Source: a virus
DNA: 25,268 nt
Reading direction: 5' to 3' (one strand)
Virus record (IMG/VR): IMGVR_UViG_3300008012_003740
Coordinates: 1-25,268 of that record
The notes under the pieces were generated by a model that worked only from the letters and a program-made list of their open reading frames with translations, was not told the DNA's origin and ran no database searches. Positions 20,294 to 25,268 of this stretch are shown here, one piece after another (position 1 is the first letter of the stretch; the number at the start of each line of letters is the position of its first letter). The position numbers and the translations under genes are program-made.

Positions 20294-20878
20294 ATGCTTG
20301 GCCTAGGTTCCTCTATAGTATATTCTTCTCGTTCTCATTCCGAGATAATCACTCTGTATGATCAAGAATCTTTTACAGATGTAGGTGATTGGTATTTAGA
20401 GGTCAGCATAGGAACTGCTGGTAACTCAGCTCTTACTGCTGGTGAGACAGCTCCCGGAAGCTCCAACAATGATTGGTTGAAGGCGTATTATGATCAAGAC
20501 CATGTGGTTAATGTGTTTCTTGCATATCCCATCCTTGGAATAACCCAGTCTGATCTTGGCATAATAGAAGGCGATCAAATTGGTTTCTCTGCAGACATAT
20601 ATCTAGATGGACCGTGGGGACTCTCCGGTGGAGAAAGAGATTTTGCATTTATTAATAGCGTATCATTTCAGACTTGGAGCATGCCCATTGTGCCAACAGA
20701 CCAAGAGCTGTCTGTAGTACTTCAAAGCCCCGAATCCATTCGTCAACAACTTGCTGCATCCGCCGCTGGCGCATCAGCTTTTCCTGCTCTTGTTTTTGCG
20801 CCATCGATTAATGGAGTAATCAAAGCAGGCTGCTCTATGTACCTAAGAAACATTAAAATAACCGCAGAACGATACTAA
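20294..20878 (+). CDS. Probable virion or tail protein with MLGLGSS N-terminus (194 aa)
   Basis: Start placed at ATG 20294 (MLGLGSSIVYSSRSHSEIIT), two bases after the M15 stop, because the same MLGLGSS start occurs in a second gene nearby; an in-frame ATG 18 bases earlier exists inside the M15 gene. The protein is beta-rich with jelly-roll-like composition (DVGDWYLEVSIGTAGNSALT, GFSADIYLDGPWGLSGGERD, MYLRNIKITAERY), which suggests a carbohydrate-binding-module-like or tail-fibre fold. Function inferred. Confidence 0.5.
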   Translation: MLGLGSSIVYSSRSHSEIITLYDQESFTDVGDWYLEVSIGTAGNSALTAGETAPGSSNNDWLKAYYDQDHVVNVFLAYPILGITQSDLGIIEGDQIGFSADIYLDGPWGLSGGERDFAFINSVSFQTWSMPIVPTDQELSVVLQSPESIRQQLAASAAGASAFPALVFAPSINGVIKAGCSMYLRNIKITAERY

Positions 20879-20882
20879 AACC

Positions 20883-21014
20883 ATGGAAGAAGAATTTGAA
20901 GACATAAGCTTCTTGGATCAAGACAAGCTCAAGAAGCAAGAAGAAAAGATTGAATCTGGAGAGATAACCTGCAACCTCGACTCACCTGAGGATTGCGAAA
21001 GCTGCAGTGGGTGA
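20883..21014 (+). CDS. Small acidic Cys-containing protein (43 aa)
   Basis: MEEEFEDISFLDQDKLKKQE, then a C-terminus with three Cys (TCNL, EDCESCSG). Its stop overlaps the next ATG (TGATG at 21012-21016). No family is recognised; possibly a small chaperone or connector accessory. Confidence 0.55.
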   Translation: MEEEFEDISFLDQDKLKKQEEKIESGEITCNLDSPEDCESCSG

Positions 21015-21526
21015 TGTTAGGATTAGGATCTTCTCTTACTAGTGGCTCTGACCCCATCGGAGGCCTCCCGTCTTTGTCGTTTACCAGCAACCCTGCGCTT
21101 TTCTTGACAGCAAATGATGTTGCTGACTCTGGTGATATAAACCCGGGGGCTGAATCAGCGGACACTTCTTTTGACCTGAGGCTTCAACTTAACACTAATG
21201 ATTTTGATGAAGCAACTGACTCGGCGTTAGATTTTACACTAACTGATGTGACTGTTACAAACAACACAACTGGTGTCACCCAAACTCTTGCCAGCTCTGT
21301 CACAATGGACAACGTTGTTGATTTTGCTGGGGCGGGACTTATTTTCTTTTTTACTGATGCTGGGGGCCCACTAGACGACATAGACCTTAGTTCTGATTCA
21401 GGTGAAGAAGCGGCTCACAATGGAGTTGGTGACAATAGTTATTCTTTTAACGCCAATGTTACAAGAGTTGGTTTTTCCGGATCAGTTGCTGTAACAACTA
21501 AAACAGTGCAGTTAACAGACGATTAA
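21014..21526 (+). CDS. Probable virion protein with MLGLGSS N-terminus (170 aa)
   Basis: Start at ATG 21014 (MLGLGSSLTSGSDPIGGLPS), coupled to the 43-aa gene by TGATG. It is beta-rich, low in Lys/Arg and high in Asp/Thr/Val, with alternating strands (FDLRLQLNTNDFDEATDSAL, TDVTVTNNTTGVTQTLASSV), as in extracellular or virion appendage proteins. It may be the last gene of the structural run, since a bidirectional terminator follows within three bases. Confidence 0.5.
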   Translation: MLGLGSSLTSGSDPIGGLPSLSFTSNPALFLTANDVADSGDINPGAESADTSFDLRLQLNTNDFDEATDSALDFTLTDVTVTNNTTGVTQTLASSVTMDNVVDFAGAGLIFFFTDAGGPLDDIDLSSDSGEEAAHNGVGDNSYSFNANVTRVGFSGSVAVTTKTVQLTDD

Positions 21527-21528
21527 AG

Positions 21529-21578
21529 TTACAGAGATAACTCTCTGTAAAAGGCCTGCACTAACAAGCGGGCCTTTT
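21529..21578. terminator. Bidirectional double-hairpin terminator between convergent genes
   Basis: Hairpin A, 21529-21550: TTACAGAGA-TAAC-TCTCTGTAA, perfect 9-bp stem. Hairpin B, 21549-21578: 11-bp stem AAAAGGCCTGC / GCGGGCCTTTT with one T-G wobble and an 8-base loop, flanked by A and T runs so that it can terminate both strands. It lies inside the last codons of the minus-strand gene. Confidence 0.75.
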
Positions 21579-21951
21579 GCGTAAGCGCATATCTCACCCT
21601 GTAGTTGTACTTGGTTTCTTCTCGGAAGATGTGATCCTCTCTCGTTTGAGACGGAGTCATCTTATCAAAGTGTTTGTAGATGTAACCTTGGTTAACCATC
21701 TCATACACAAGTCTATCCCCAAGCTTTTTTTGTGAATACCCATAGTCTTCTGCAGCATACTTGAGAGTCCAGAACTCCAAGTCGTATGCCCACAGCATAA
21801 AGTGCAACTCTTTCTCAAAGATGTCGTAGCGCTTGCAGAACTCTATGGTTCTGGTTCTTAGGTACTTAAGGTGATTTTTTTTTACGTACCTTTGATTGAG
21901 TCGGGAGAAGTCTCGAAAGAGCTTCTTTTTGGAAACTAAACTTTTAGGCAT
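21529..21951 (-). CDS. Winged-helix-like DNA-binding protein (140 aa)
   Basis: A basic N-terminus (MPKSLVSKKKLFRDFSRLNQ) is followed by a helical core (FCKRYDIFEKELHFMLWAYD), the helix-turn-helix-like AAEDYGYSQKKLGDRLVYEM, a recognition-to-wing segment VNQGYIYKHFDK, a beta-wing RVRYALTQKARLLVQAF and a final helix. The order fits MarR-like winged-helix proteins. It is the only minus-strand gene in the right half, starting one base from the divergent plus-strand gene, so it may regulate its neighbours. Not confirmed as a specific family. Confidence 0.55.
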   Translation of the reverse strand: MPKSLVSKKKLFRDFSRLNQRYVKKNHLKYLRTRTIEFCKRYDIFEKELHFMLWAYDLEFWTLKYAAEDYGYSQKKLGDRLVYEMVNQGYIYKHFDKMTPSQTREDHIFREETKYNYRVRYALTQKARLLVQAFYRELSL

Positions 21952-21952
21952 T

Positions 21953-22267
21953 ATGGATATGGAGCGTTACAATGGGATGGAAGAAGAAGGTTTCTGGTTT
22001 GAAATGCAGGAACTTGCGGGGGCGTTAACGGAACTTGTTCATAAGTACGGACTTGAAGATAGGATTATTTCTGCTTTCGTCGTAGGTTTGCTGGAACCTT
22101 TAGATGAAGACACTAGCAATATGAAGGCCTTCTTTCACTACAACCTTCACAGTGACGGGGAGCTGGACATTGTAAAAGATTTTATGACAGACTCATACAC
22201 CCCGCCTGAAGATGACGGTCCAGATCTTGATGATCTACTCGACGGCTTGGGGATTTCCCTGAATTAA
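21953..22267 (+). CDS. Hypothetical acidic protein (104 aa)
   Basis: Start chosen at MDMERYNGMEEEGFWFEMQE (ATG 21953; a second ATG is at 21959). Helical first half (ELAGALTELVHKYGLEDRII) and a strongly acidic C-terminus (PPEDDGPDLDDLLDGLGISL). Its start lies one base from the start of the divergent wHTH gene, so its promoter must sit inside that gene. No family is recognised. Confidence 0.6.
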   Translation: MDMERYNGMEEEGFWFEMQELAGALTELVHKYGLEDRIISAFVVGLLEPLDEDTSNMKAFFHYNLHSDGELDIVKDFMTDSYTPPEDDGPDLDDLLDGLGISLN

Positions 22268-22504
22268 ATGGAAGGACTTATTAGAAAGATTATTATCGGA
22301 CGCGATCCGAAAAATGCCATGGCCTATTATGTAGGCATGAAGGCTGGCGCAGGCAACGTCAGCGCAATCGTTCTCGATGACAGGCACCTTCATTTGCACG
22401 GAAAGACTAGATATCTAGTATATTTGCAAAACGAAGAAGGTCAGGTTCTATGGAAAGCCGTAGATGACATGCCCTGTTTAATTGAATTCGATTGCAACTT
22501 TTAA
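22268..22504 (+). CDS. Hypothetical protein (78 aa)
   Basis: MEGLIRKIIIGRDPKNAMAY, then strands YVGMKAGAGNVSAIVLD and YLVYLQNEEGQVLWKAVDDM, ending IEFDCNF. It is directly adjacent to the upstream stop (TAA then ATG) and one base from the co-chaperonin gene. A beta-rich small protein of unknown role; the neighbour suggests a link to virion-protein folding (inference). Confidence 0.65.
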   Translation: MEGLIRKIIIGRDPKNAMAYYVGMKAGAGNVSAIVLDDRHLHLHGKTRYLVYLQNEEGQVLWKAVDDMPCLIEFDCNF

Positions 22505-22505
22505 A

Positions 22506-23111
22506 ATGAAAACACTTGACTTGTTTGTCGTTGAGCTAGAAAAGAAAATCAACGACACCATCAAAACAGACGGAGGTCTTGAAATCTACATCGACACTCG
22601 TTTTGAGATGGGGGAGTTTAACAACCGCATTACTGAGGGGCCCGTCGTATGTTCTCCTATTAAGCACGATACCGGAGTGAAGGAGGGTGACACACTTTAC
22701 TTTCACCATCACGTCGTAATCAACAACGGCCAGCCTCTTACCGGACAGGAGAACCATTACATCGTAAACTACGATCCCGACTATACGCACGGATGCCAAG
22801 CCATTGCCTACAAGTGTCAGGATACTGATGAGGTACATCCATTGGGGGGTTGGGCTCTCCTAGAGTCGTTTGACGAATCTGAGGATTTTGTGTCTGATGT
22901 TATCGAAGTTATTGAGCTCAACACAAAGCTGCCGCGAAAAGGGCGTGTATCTTTTGATGCCCCTTGGCTAGAAGACCTCGGAGTGAAGAAGGGTGACGTA
23001 GTAGGCTTTGTAAAGAATGCTGATTATCGTATTATGATTGACGGTAAGGAGTACTACCGAACCCGTAAAGAAGACCTTCTGTATGTCGAGGAAGAAGTTT
23101 ACAACGATTGA
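22506..23111 (+). CDS. GroES-like co-chaperonin with two Cpn10-like domains
   Basis: 201 aa, start at MKTLDLFVVELEKKINDTIK (one base after the upstream stop). The C-terminal half (about 112-195) follows the GroES plan: strand GGWALLE, a mobile-loop-like stretch DESEDFVSDVIEVIELNTKL, RKGRVSF, the signature LGVKKGDVVGF (158-168), and IMIDGKEYYRTRKEDLLYVE. The first half (about 25-95) repeats it: LEIYIDTRFEMGEFNNRI, EGPVVC, GVKEGDTLYF (57-66), HYIVNYD. The paired GVKxGDxxxF motifs, about 100 residues apart, indicate internal duplication. It would cap the host GroEL ring to fold the capsid protein, as T4 gp31 does. Divergence of the mobile loops leaves GroEL binding unproven. Confidence 0.72.
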   Translation: MKTLDLFVVELEKKINDTIKTDGGLEIYIDTRFEMGEFNNRITEGPVVCSPIKHDTGVKEGDTLYFHHHVVINNGQPLTGQENHYIVNYDPDYTHGCQAIAYKCQDTDEVHPLGGWALLESFDESEDFVSDVIEVIELNTKLPRKGRVSFDAPWLEDLGVKKGDVVGFVKNADYRIMIDGKEYYRTRKEDLLYVEEEVYND

Positions 23112-23373
23112 AGCTGCTAAGCGTTTGATGTCGTCAATGGAGGTTGCAATCAATAACATGATTGACGAGATCAAGAAACCTGTTGATCCTGAGATCAACG
23201 GTAGCGCACGTAAGGCAGAGCTGCAATCTATCAAACAAACAGCAACAGACTGTAAGGATCTGATCGTTGAAAGACAGCGGTTGGAACAAATGATAAAAGA
23301 TCTACAGAGCAATGGGGAAATCGGAGAAGCAAAAGACTACGCGGGAGGTTTCGCTGAAAGATTCTCTAAATGA
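23083..23373 (+). CDS. Coiled-coil hypothetical protein, possible small terminase-like subunit (96 aa)
   Basis: Start at MSRKKFTTIEAAKRLMSSME, with a 29-base overlap with the co-chaperonin gene. The protein is almost entirely helical (EVAINNMIDEIKKP, LQSIKQTATDCKDLIVERQR, LEQMIKDLQSN) and ends GGFAERFSK. Its size, helical character and position upstream of terL would fit a small terminase subunit, but no DNA-binding motif is recognised, so this is a weak guess. Confidence 0.5.
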   Translation: MSRKKFTTIEAAKRLMSSMEVAINNMIDEIKKPVDPEINGSARKAELQSIKQTATDCKDLIVERQRLEQMIKDLQSNGEIGEAKDYAGGFAERFSK

Positions 23374-23467
23374 TTGGCACGCCGTCGTACTTAAGATGCA
23401 CGAAGAAAGAGTGAAGAGAGACTATAAGTTCTGGGAAGAAAGCTGGAACGAAGAGTTCGAAGACTGA
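23312..23467 (+). CDS. Small charged protein (51 aa)
   Basis: MGKSEKQKTTREVSLKDSLN, then DWHAVVLKMHEERVKRDYKF and a Trp/Glu-rich end. The stop overlaps the HNH gene start (TGATG at 23465-23469). It overlaps the preceding gene by 62 bases if ATG 23312 is used; an internal ATG at 23396 would give 23 residues without overlap. Confidence 0.5.
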   Translation: MGKSEKQKTTREVSLKDSLNDWHAVVLKMHEERVKRDYKFWEESWNEEFED

Positions 23468-23823
23468 TGCCGCTTAAAGATCCAGAGGCTCGCCGTGCGT
23501 ACAACAAGGCGTATCAGAAAGAGCATTACAAAAACAACAAGGACTACTACAAGTCAAAAGCCAAGGCGTCAAAACTCAAGCAAAGGGTTTGGAACAGGGC
23601 TTTTGTTGATAGGGTCAAGAGAGTTTTTGGGTGTGTTGATTGCGGCGAGTCTAATTCTATAATCCTAGAGTTCGATCATGTAAGAGGCAGGAAGATGGGC
23701 AACGTAGCAGACATGGTTCACAGACCTCTTTCTATTGACGCAATCAAAGAAGAGATCAGGAAGTGCGAAGTCCGATGCGCCAACTGCCACAGAATGAGAA
23801 CTCACGAAAGAAGAAACAAATAA
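23467..23823 (+). CDS. HNH endonuclease (118 aa)
   Basis: The Lys/Tyr-rich N-terminus (ARRAYNKAYQKEHYKNNKDY) is typical of small phage HNH proteins. The catalytic unit is CVDCGE with Cys56 and Cys59, LEFDHVRG with Asp70-His71, and RCANCHRMRT with Cys104, Cys107 and His108. It nicks or cuts DNA; near terminase genes such proteins can assist packaging or act as homing nucleases. Its stop codon abuts the tRNA-like element at 23824. Confidence 0.85.
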   Translation: MPLKDPEARRAYNKAYQKEHYKNNKDYYKSKAKASKLKQRVWNRAFVDRVKRVFGCVDCGESNSIILEFDHVRGRKMGNVADMVHRPLSIDAIKEEIRKCEVRCANCHRMRTHERRNK

Positions 23824-23900
23824 CCGCAAGTATCCCCTCAAGCTTATACCTTGTAGAAAGGGTAACTGGTCACATGTGGGTTCAAGTCCCACCTTGCGGA
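23824..23900 (+). tRNA. tRNA-like gene with perfect acceptor and T arms but unclear D and anticodon arms
   Basis: CCGCAAG / CTTGCGG form a perfect 7-bp acceptor stem, and GTGGG-TTCAAGT-CCCAC is a perfect T arm; discriminator A at 23900; length 77 nt. The middle does not fold normally: a CAAG-CTTATAC-CTTG hairpin with a 7-base anticodon-like loop (T33, TAT, A37) comes directly after the acceptor, and the D-loop-like GGGTAACTGGTCAC comes after it. TATCCC can also pair with GGGTA around the hairpin. It could be a divergent tRNA or a tRNA pseudogene; the anticodon is not assigned. Confidence 0.55.
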
Positions 23901-23924
23901 CATGAATTTAATTAGTTAGTTTTG
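23894..23924 (+). promoter_or_regulatory. Bacteroidota-type promoter TTG-N20-TAGTTTTG before tRNA-Arg
   Basis: TTG at 23894-23896 lies inside the acceptor 3' strand of the preceding tRNA-like gene; after exactly 20 bases TAGTTTTG (23917-23924) matches TAnnTTTG. Transcription would start around 23931, at the 5' end of tRNA-Arg, and continue to terL. Confidence 0.6.
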
Positions 23925-23930
23925 TAATAT

Positions 23931-24004
23931 GCGCGAGTAGCATAACTGGATAATGCCCAAACCTTCTAAGTTTGTTATTGGGGGTTCGAGTCCCTCCTCG
24001 CGTA
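23931..24004 (+). tRNA. tRNA-Arg (anticodon TCT)
   Basis: Canonical cloverleaf of 74 nt: acceptor GCGCGAG / CTCGCGT with discriminator A, D arm GCAT-...-ATGC with an AACTGGAT loop, anticodon arm CAAAC-CTTCTAA-GTTTG giving anticodon TCT (reads AGA), variable loop TTATT, T arm GGGGG-TTCGAGT-CCCTC. CCA is not encoded. It would help translate AGA codons, which appear often in these genes. Confidence 0.92.
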
Positions 24005-24019
24005 CTAATTCAATTTACC

Positions 24020-24151
24020 ATGGCAAAGGTTCAAGTATCAAACTACAAGGCGAAGAGAGTGCGCCGCAAAGGTGTACACGCCAAGACTAAGCAGTCAAAG
24101 AATAAGGCTTCTAAAAACTACAAGAAGCGCTACGCTTCACAGGGGCGATAA
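24020..24151 (+). CDS. Very basic small phage protein (43 aa)
   Basis: MAKVQVSNYKAKRVRRKGVH, then a Lys/Ser/Asn-rich stretch ending RYASQGR; more than a third Lys or Arg. From memory, similar proteins (MAKxxVxxYKxKRxxRxGVHAK...) occur in many Bacteroidota phages without known function. It probably binds RNA or DNA. It begins 16 bases after tRNA-Arg and may share its transcript. Confidence 0.65.
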   Translation: MAKVQVSNYKAKRVRRKGVHAKTKQSKNKASKNYKKRYASQGR

Positions 24152-24153
24152 CC

Positions 24154-24318
24154 ATGATTAGGTTTGTTTCAAGATTGCTGTTGTTAGTCAGCATGCTGAT
24201 TCCTTTTATGGATGACTCCGATTCTGCAAGAAACAGATTGCAGAGCAGGATGAACGGAGCTCAACTCTACGAGGCTATTATTACTGTAAACAATTTTATG
24301 AAACCAATCCATGGCTAA
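24154..24318 (+). CDS. Small membrane-anchored protein (54 aa)
   Basis: MIRFVSRLLLLVSMLIPFMD provides a short N-terminal hydrophobic helix (residues 4-18), followed by a polar helical part with DSDSARNRLQ and AIITVNNFMKPIHG. It begins two bases after the previous stop and overlaps the next gene by 8. It might be an inner-membrane peptide; a holin role is conceivable but a single short helix is weak evidence. Confidence 0.5.
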   Translation: MIRFVSRLLLLVSMLIPFMDDSDSARNRLQSRMNGAQLYEAIITVNNFMKPIHG

Positions 24319-24493
24319 TTATATCTGCAAGTGCTGCGAGCACGAAGAATCAAAGAGCGGTGTGACAATTAAGTTTGGCAACGACGGAGCTTACCACGAC
24401 ATCAAGTGTAAGTGCGGTGAGTATATGGAGTTGAAAGATCCTAAGGTTGGAGCCCCAAGCTTTCGAAGCAATCGCTACGGACAAGTTCTTTAA
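24311..24493 (+). CDS. Zinc-ribbon-like small protein (60 aa)
   Basis: MANYICKCCEHEESKSGVTI, with Cys6/8/9 and later KCKCGEYMEL with Cys33/35: two close Cys pairs as in a short zinc ribbon. The end is Ser/Arg/Asn-rich. Its stop shares one base with the terL start. Role unknown. Confidence 0.6.
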   Translation: MANYICKCCEHEESKSGVTIKFGNDGAYHDIKCKCGEYMELKDPKVGAPSFRSNRYGQVL

Positions 24494-25268
24494 TGAACTC
24501 CCTTGTAAACATAGAGGAGTATGACGACCTTGCTATCTCAATTTGCCCCAACGGTACGAAGGGTGAGGTTGTCGAACTCGGTGGCATTGTCATTGTTCTT
24601 CCCGCTCAGCCTCCCAAAAAGGAAATTGCGGGACATGACAAACCAGACAACCTGCAGGTGTGGACGCGCACAGATATGCCCGCAGAATTGTCTCGGATTA
24701 AGTCTATGGATGAGTGGGGGGAGATGCCAAGGGAGTTCCGACAAAAGTTTTCTCCGTATATCGAGGAGGAGTTTCGCCGTCGGCGTGAGGGCTTTTGGTT
24801 TTACAACAATGGTGTCCCTACATATATTACGGGCAGGCACTATATGATGCTTCAGTGGACTAGGATGGATATAGGATATCCTAGCTACTTAGACTTTCAA
24901 AGAAATATTTTCGTACATTTAGCAGCGTGTGAGGCGGACCCCCGATGTATCGGGCAGCTGTACACGAAGTGCAGGCGTAGCGGGTATACGAATATCTGCT
25001 CGTCTGTGCTTCTAGATGAAGCGACGCAGGTCAAGGACAAGCTCCTTGGCATCCAGTCGAAGACTGGTAAGGACGCGCAAGAAAATATATTCATGAAGAA
25101 GGTCGTGCAGATGTTCAGGCACTACCCATTCTTCTTTAAACCCATTCAAGATGGAACGACCAATCCGCGCATGGAGCTGGCTTTTCGCGAGCCGAGTAAG
25201 AGAATCACGAAGAAGAATAAGACTACGCAGACGGGCGAGGCTCTTAATACGGTAATCAACTGGAAGAA
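24493..25268 (+). CDS. terL: Terminase large subunit, N-terminal part (partial)
   Basis: 258 codons to the window edge. ATG 24493 overlaps the preceding TAA by one base. Residues about 95-125 (EGFWFYNNGVPTYITGRHYM) and 135-165 (DFQRNIFVHLAACEADPRCI, GQLYTKCRRSGYT) are characteristic of TerL of Bacteroidota phages. The KCRRSGYT segment at 159-166 occupies the Walker A place with a departure from the usual GKT/S form. SSVLLDEATQ, IQSKTGKDAQ and a proline/phenylalanine-rich stretch PFFFKP follow. TerL powers DNA translocation into the procapsid and cuts concatemers with a C-terminal nuclease that lies outside the window. It is the clearest evidence that the region is a tailed phage. Confidence 0.8.
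   Translation, partial: MNSLVNIEEYDDLAISICPNGTKGEVVELGGIVIVLPAQPPKKEIAGHDKPDNLQVWTRTDMPAELSRIKSMDEWGEMPREFRQKFSPYIEEEFRRRREGFWFYNNGVPTYITGRHYMMLQWTRMDIGYPSYLDFQRNIFVHLAACEADPRCIGQLYTKCRRSGYTNICSSVLLDEATQVKDKLLGIQSKTGKDAQENIFMKKVVQMFRHYPFFFKPIQDGTTNPRMELAFREPSKRITKKNKTTQTGEALNTVINWK

Noticed and set aside
1-25268. Insertion sequences, transposases or an integrase
   Set aside because: No transposase or integrase motifs, terminal inverted repeats or target duplications were seen; an integrase outside the window is not excluded.

Overview
The window looks like about 25 kb of a tailed-phage genome (free phage or prophage) whose host is a Bacteroidota bacterium, probably a marine flavobacterium-like one. 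The phage assignment rests on the start of a terminase large subunit at the right edge, a lytic transglycosylase, an M15 peptidase, a phage recombination set (Erf-like annealing protein, RecE/RecB-type exonuclease, T7 endonuclease I-like resolvase) and dense packing of small genes with ATGA-type overlaps. The host assignment rests on two proteins with type IX secretion (T9SS) sorting domains, on TTG-N20-TAnnTTTG promoters, and on starts with A/T-rich leaders and few Shine-Dalgarno sequences.

Layout. (1) 1-144: the end of a plus-strand gene entering from the left. (2) 141-3064, minus: a two-gene cassette encoding secreted proteins, an M43 metalloprotease with a dockerin-like calcium-binding segment and a T9SS type A tail, and a protein with a T9SS type B (CHU_C) tail. 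A rho-independent terminator and a promoter-like box sit immediately upstream, so it resembles a phage moron. (3) 3171-12003, minus: replication and recombination, with PD-(D/E)XK nuclease, endonuclease I-like resolvase, primase-helicase, Nmad1-like protein, candidate SSB-like protein, exonuclease, Erf-like protein, a DnaA domain IV-like protein and a GIY-YIG homing endonuclease. (4) 12000-17313, minus: a run of small, mostly unrecognised genes in short operons. Five or six operons share one leader plan: a long hairpin abutting the preceding stop codon, then a TTCAAACTTCAA box, then the start codon. Three tandem tRNA-like elements lie here (13219-13535). The last gene encodes a histone H1-like Ala/Lys-rich protein.

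(5) 17314-18201: a divergent, hairpin-rich intergenic region and a candidate control or origin region, with a strong Bacteroidota-type promoter (18006-18036) firing rightward. (6) 18202-21526, plus: virion and lysis genes (transglycosylase, structural candidates, M15 peptidase, two proteins sharing an MLGLGSS start) ending at a bidirectional terminator. (7) 21529-25268: a minus-strand winged-helix-like gene, then a plus-strand run with a two-domain GroES-like co-chaperonin, an HNH endonuclease, a tRNA-like element, a canonical tRNA-Arg(TCT), small basic and zinc-ribbon proteins, and the 5' part of terL.

Working picture (inference): minus-strand genes are early/middle functions that replicate and recombine DNA and act on the host, while plus-strand genes supply packaging, virion folding and lysis. 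The secreted T9SS pair appears to be an independently transcribed add-on that would use the host's own outer-membrane secretion machine.
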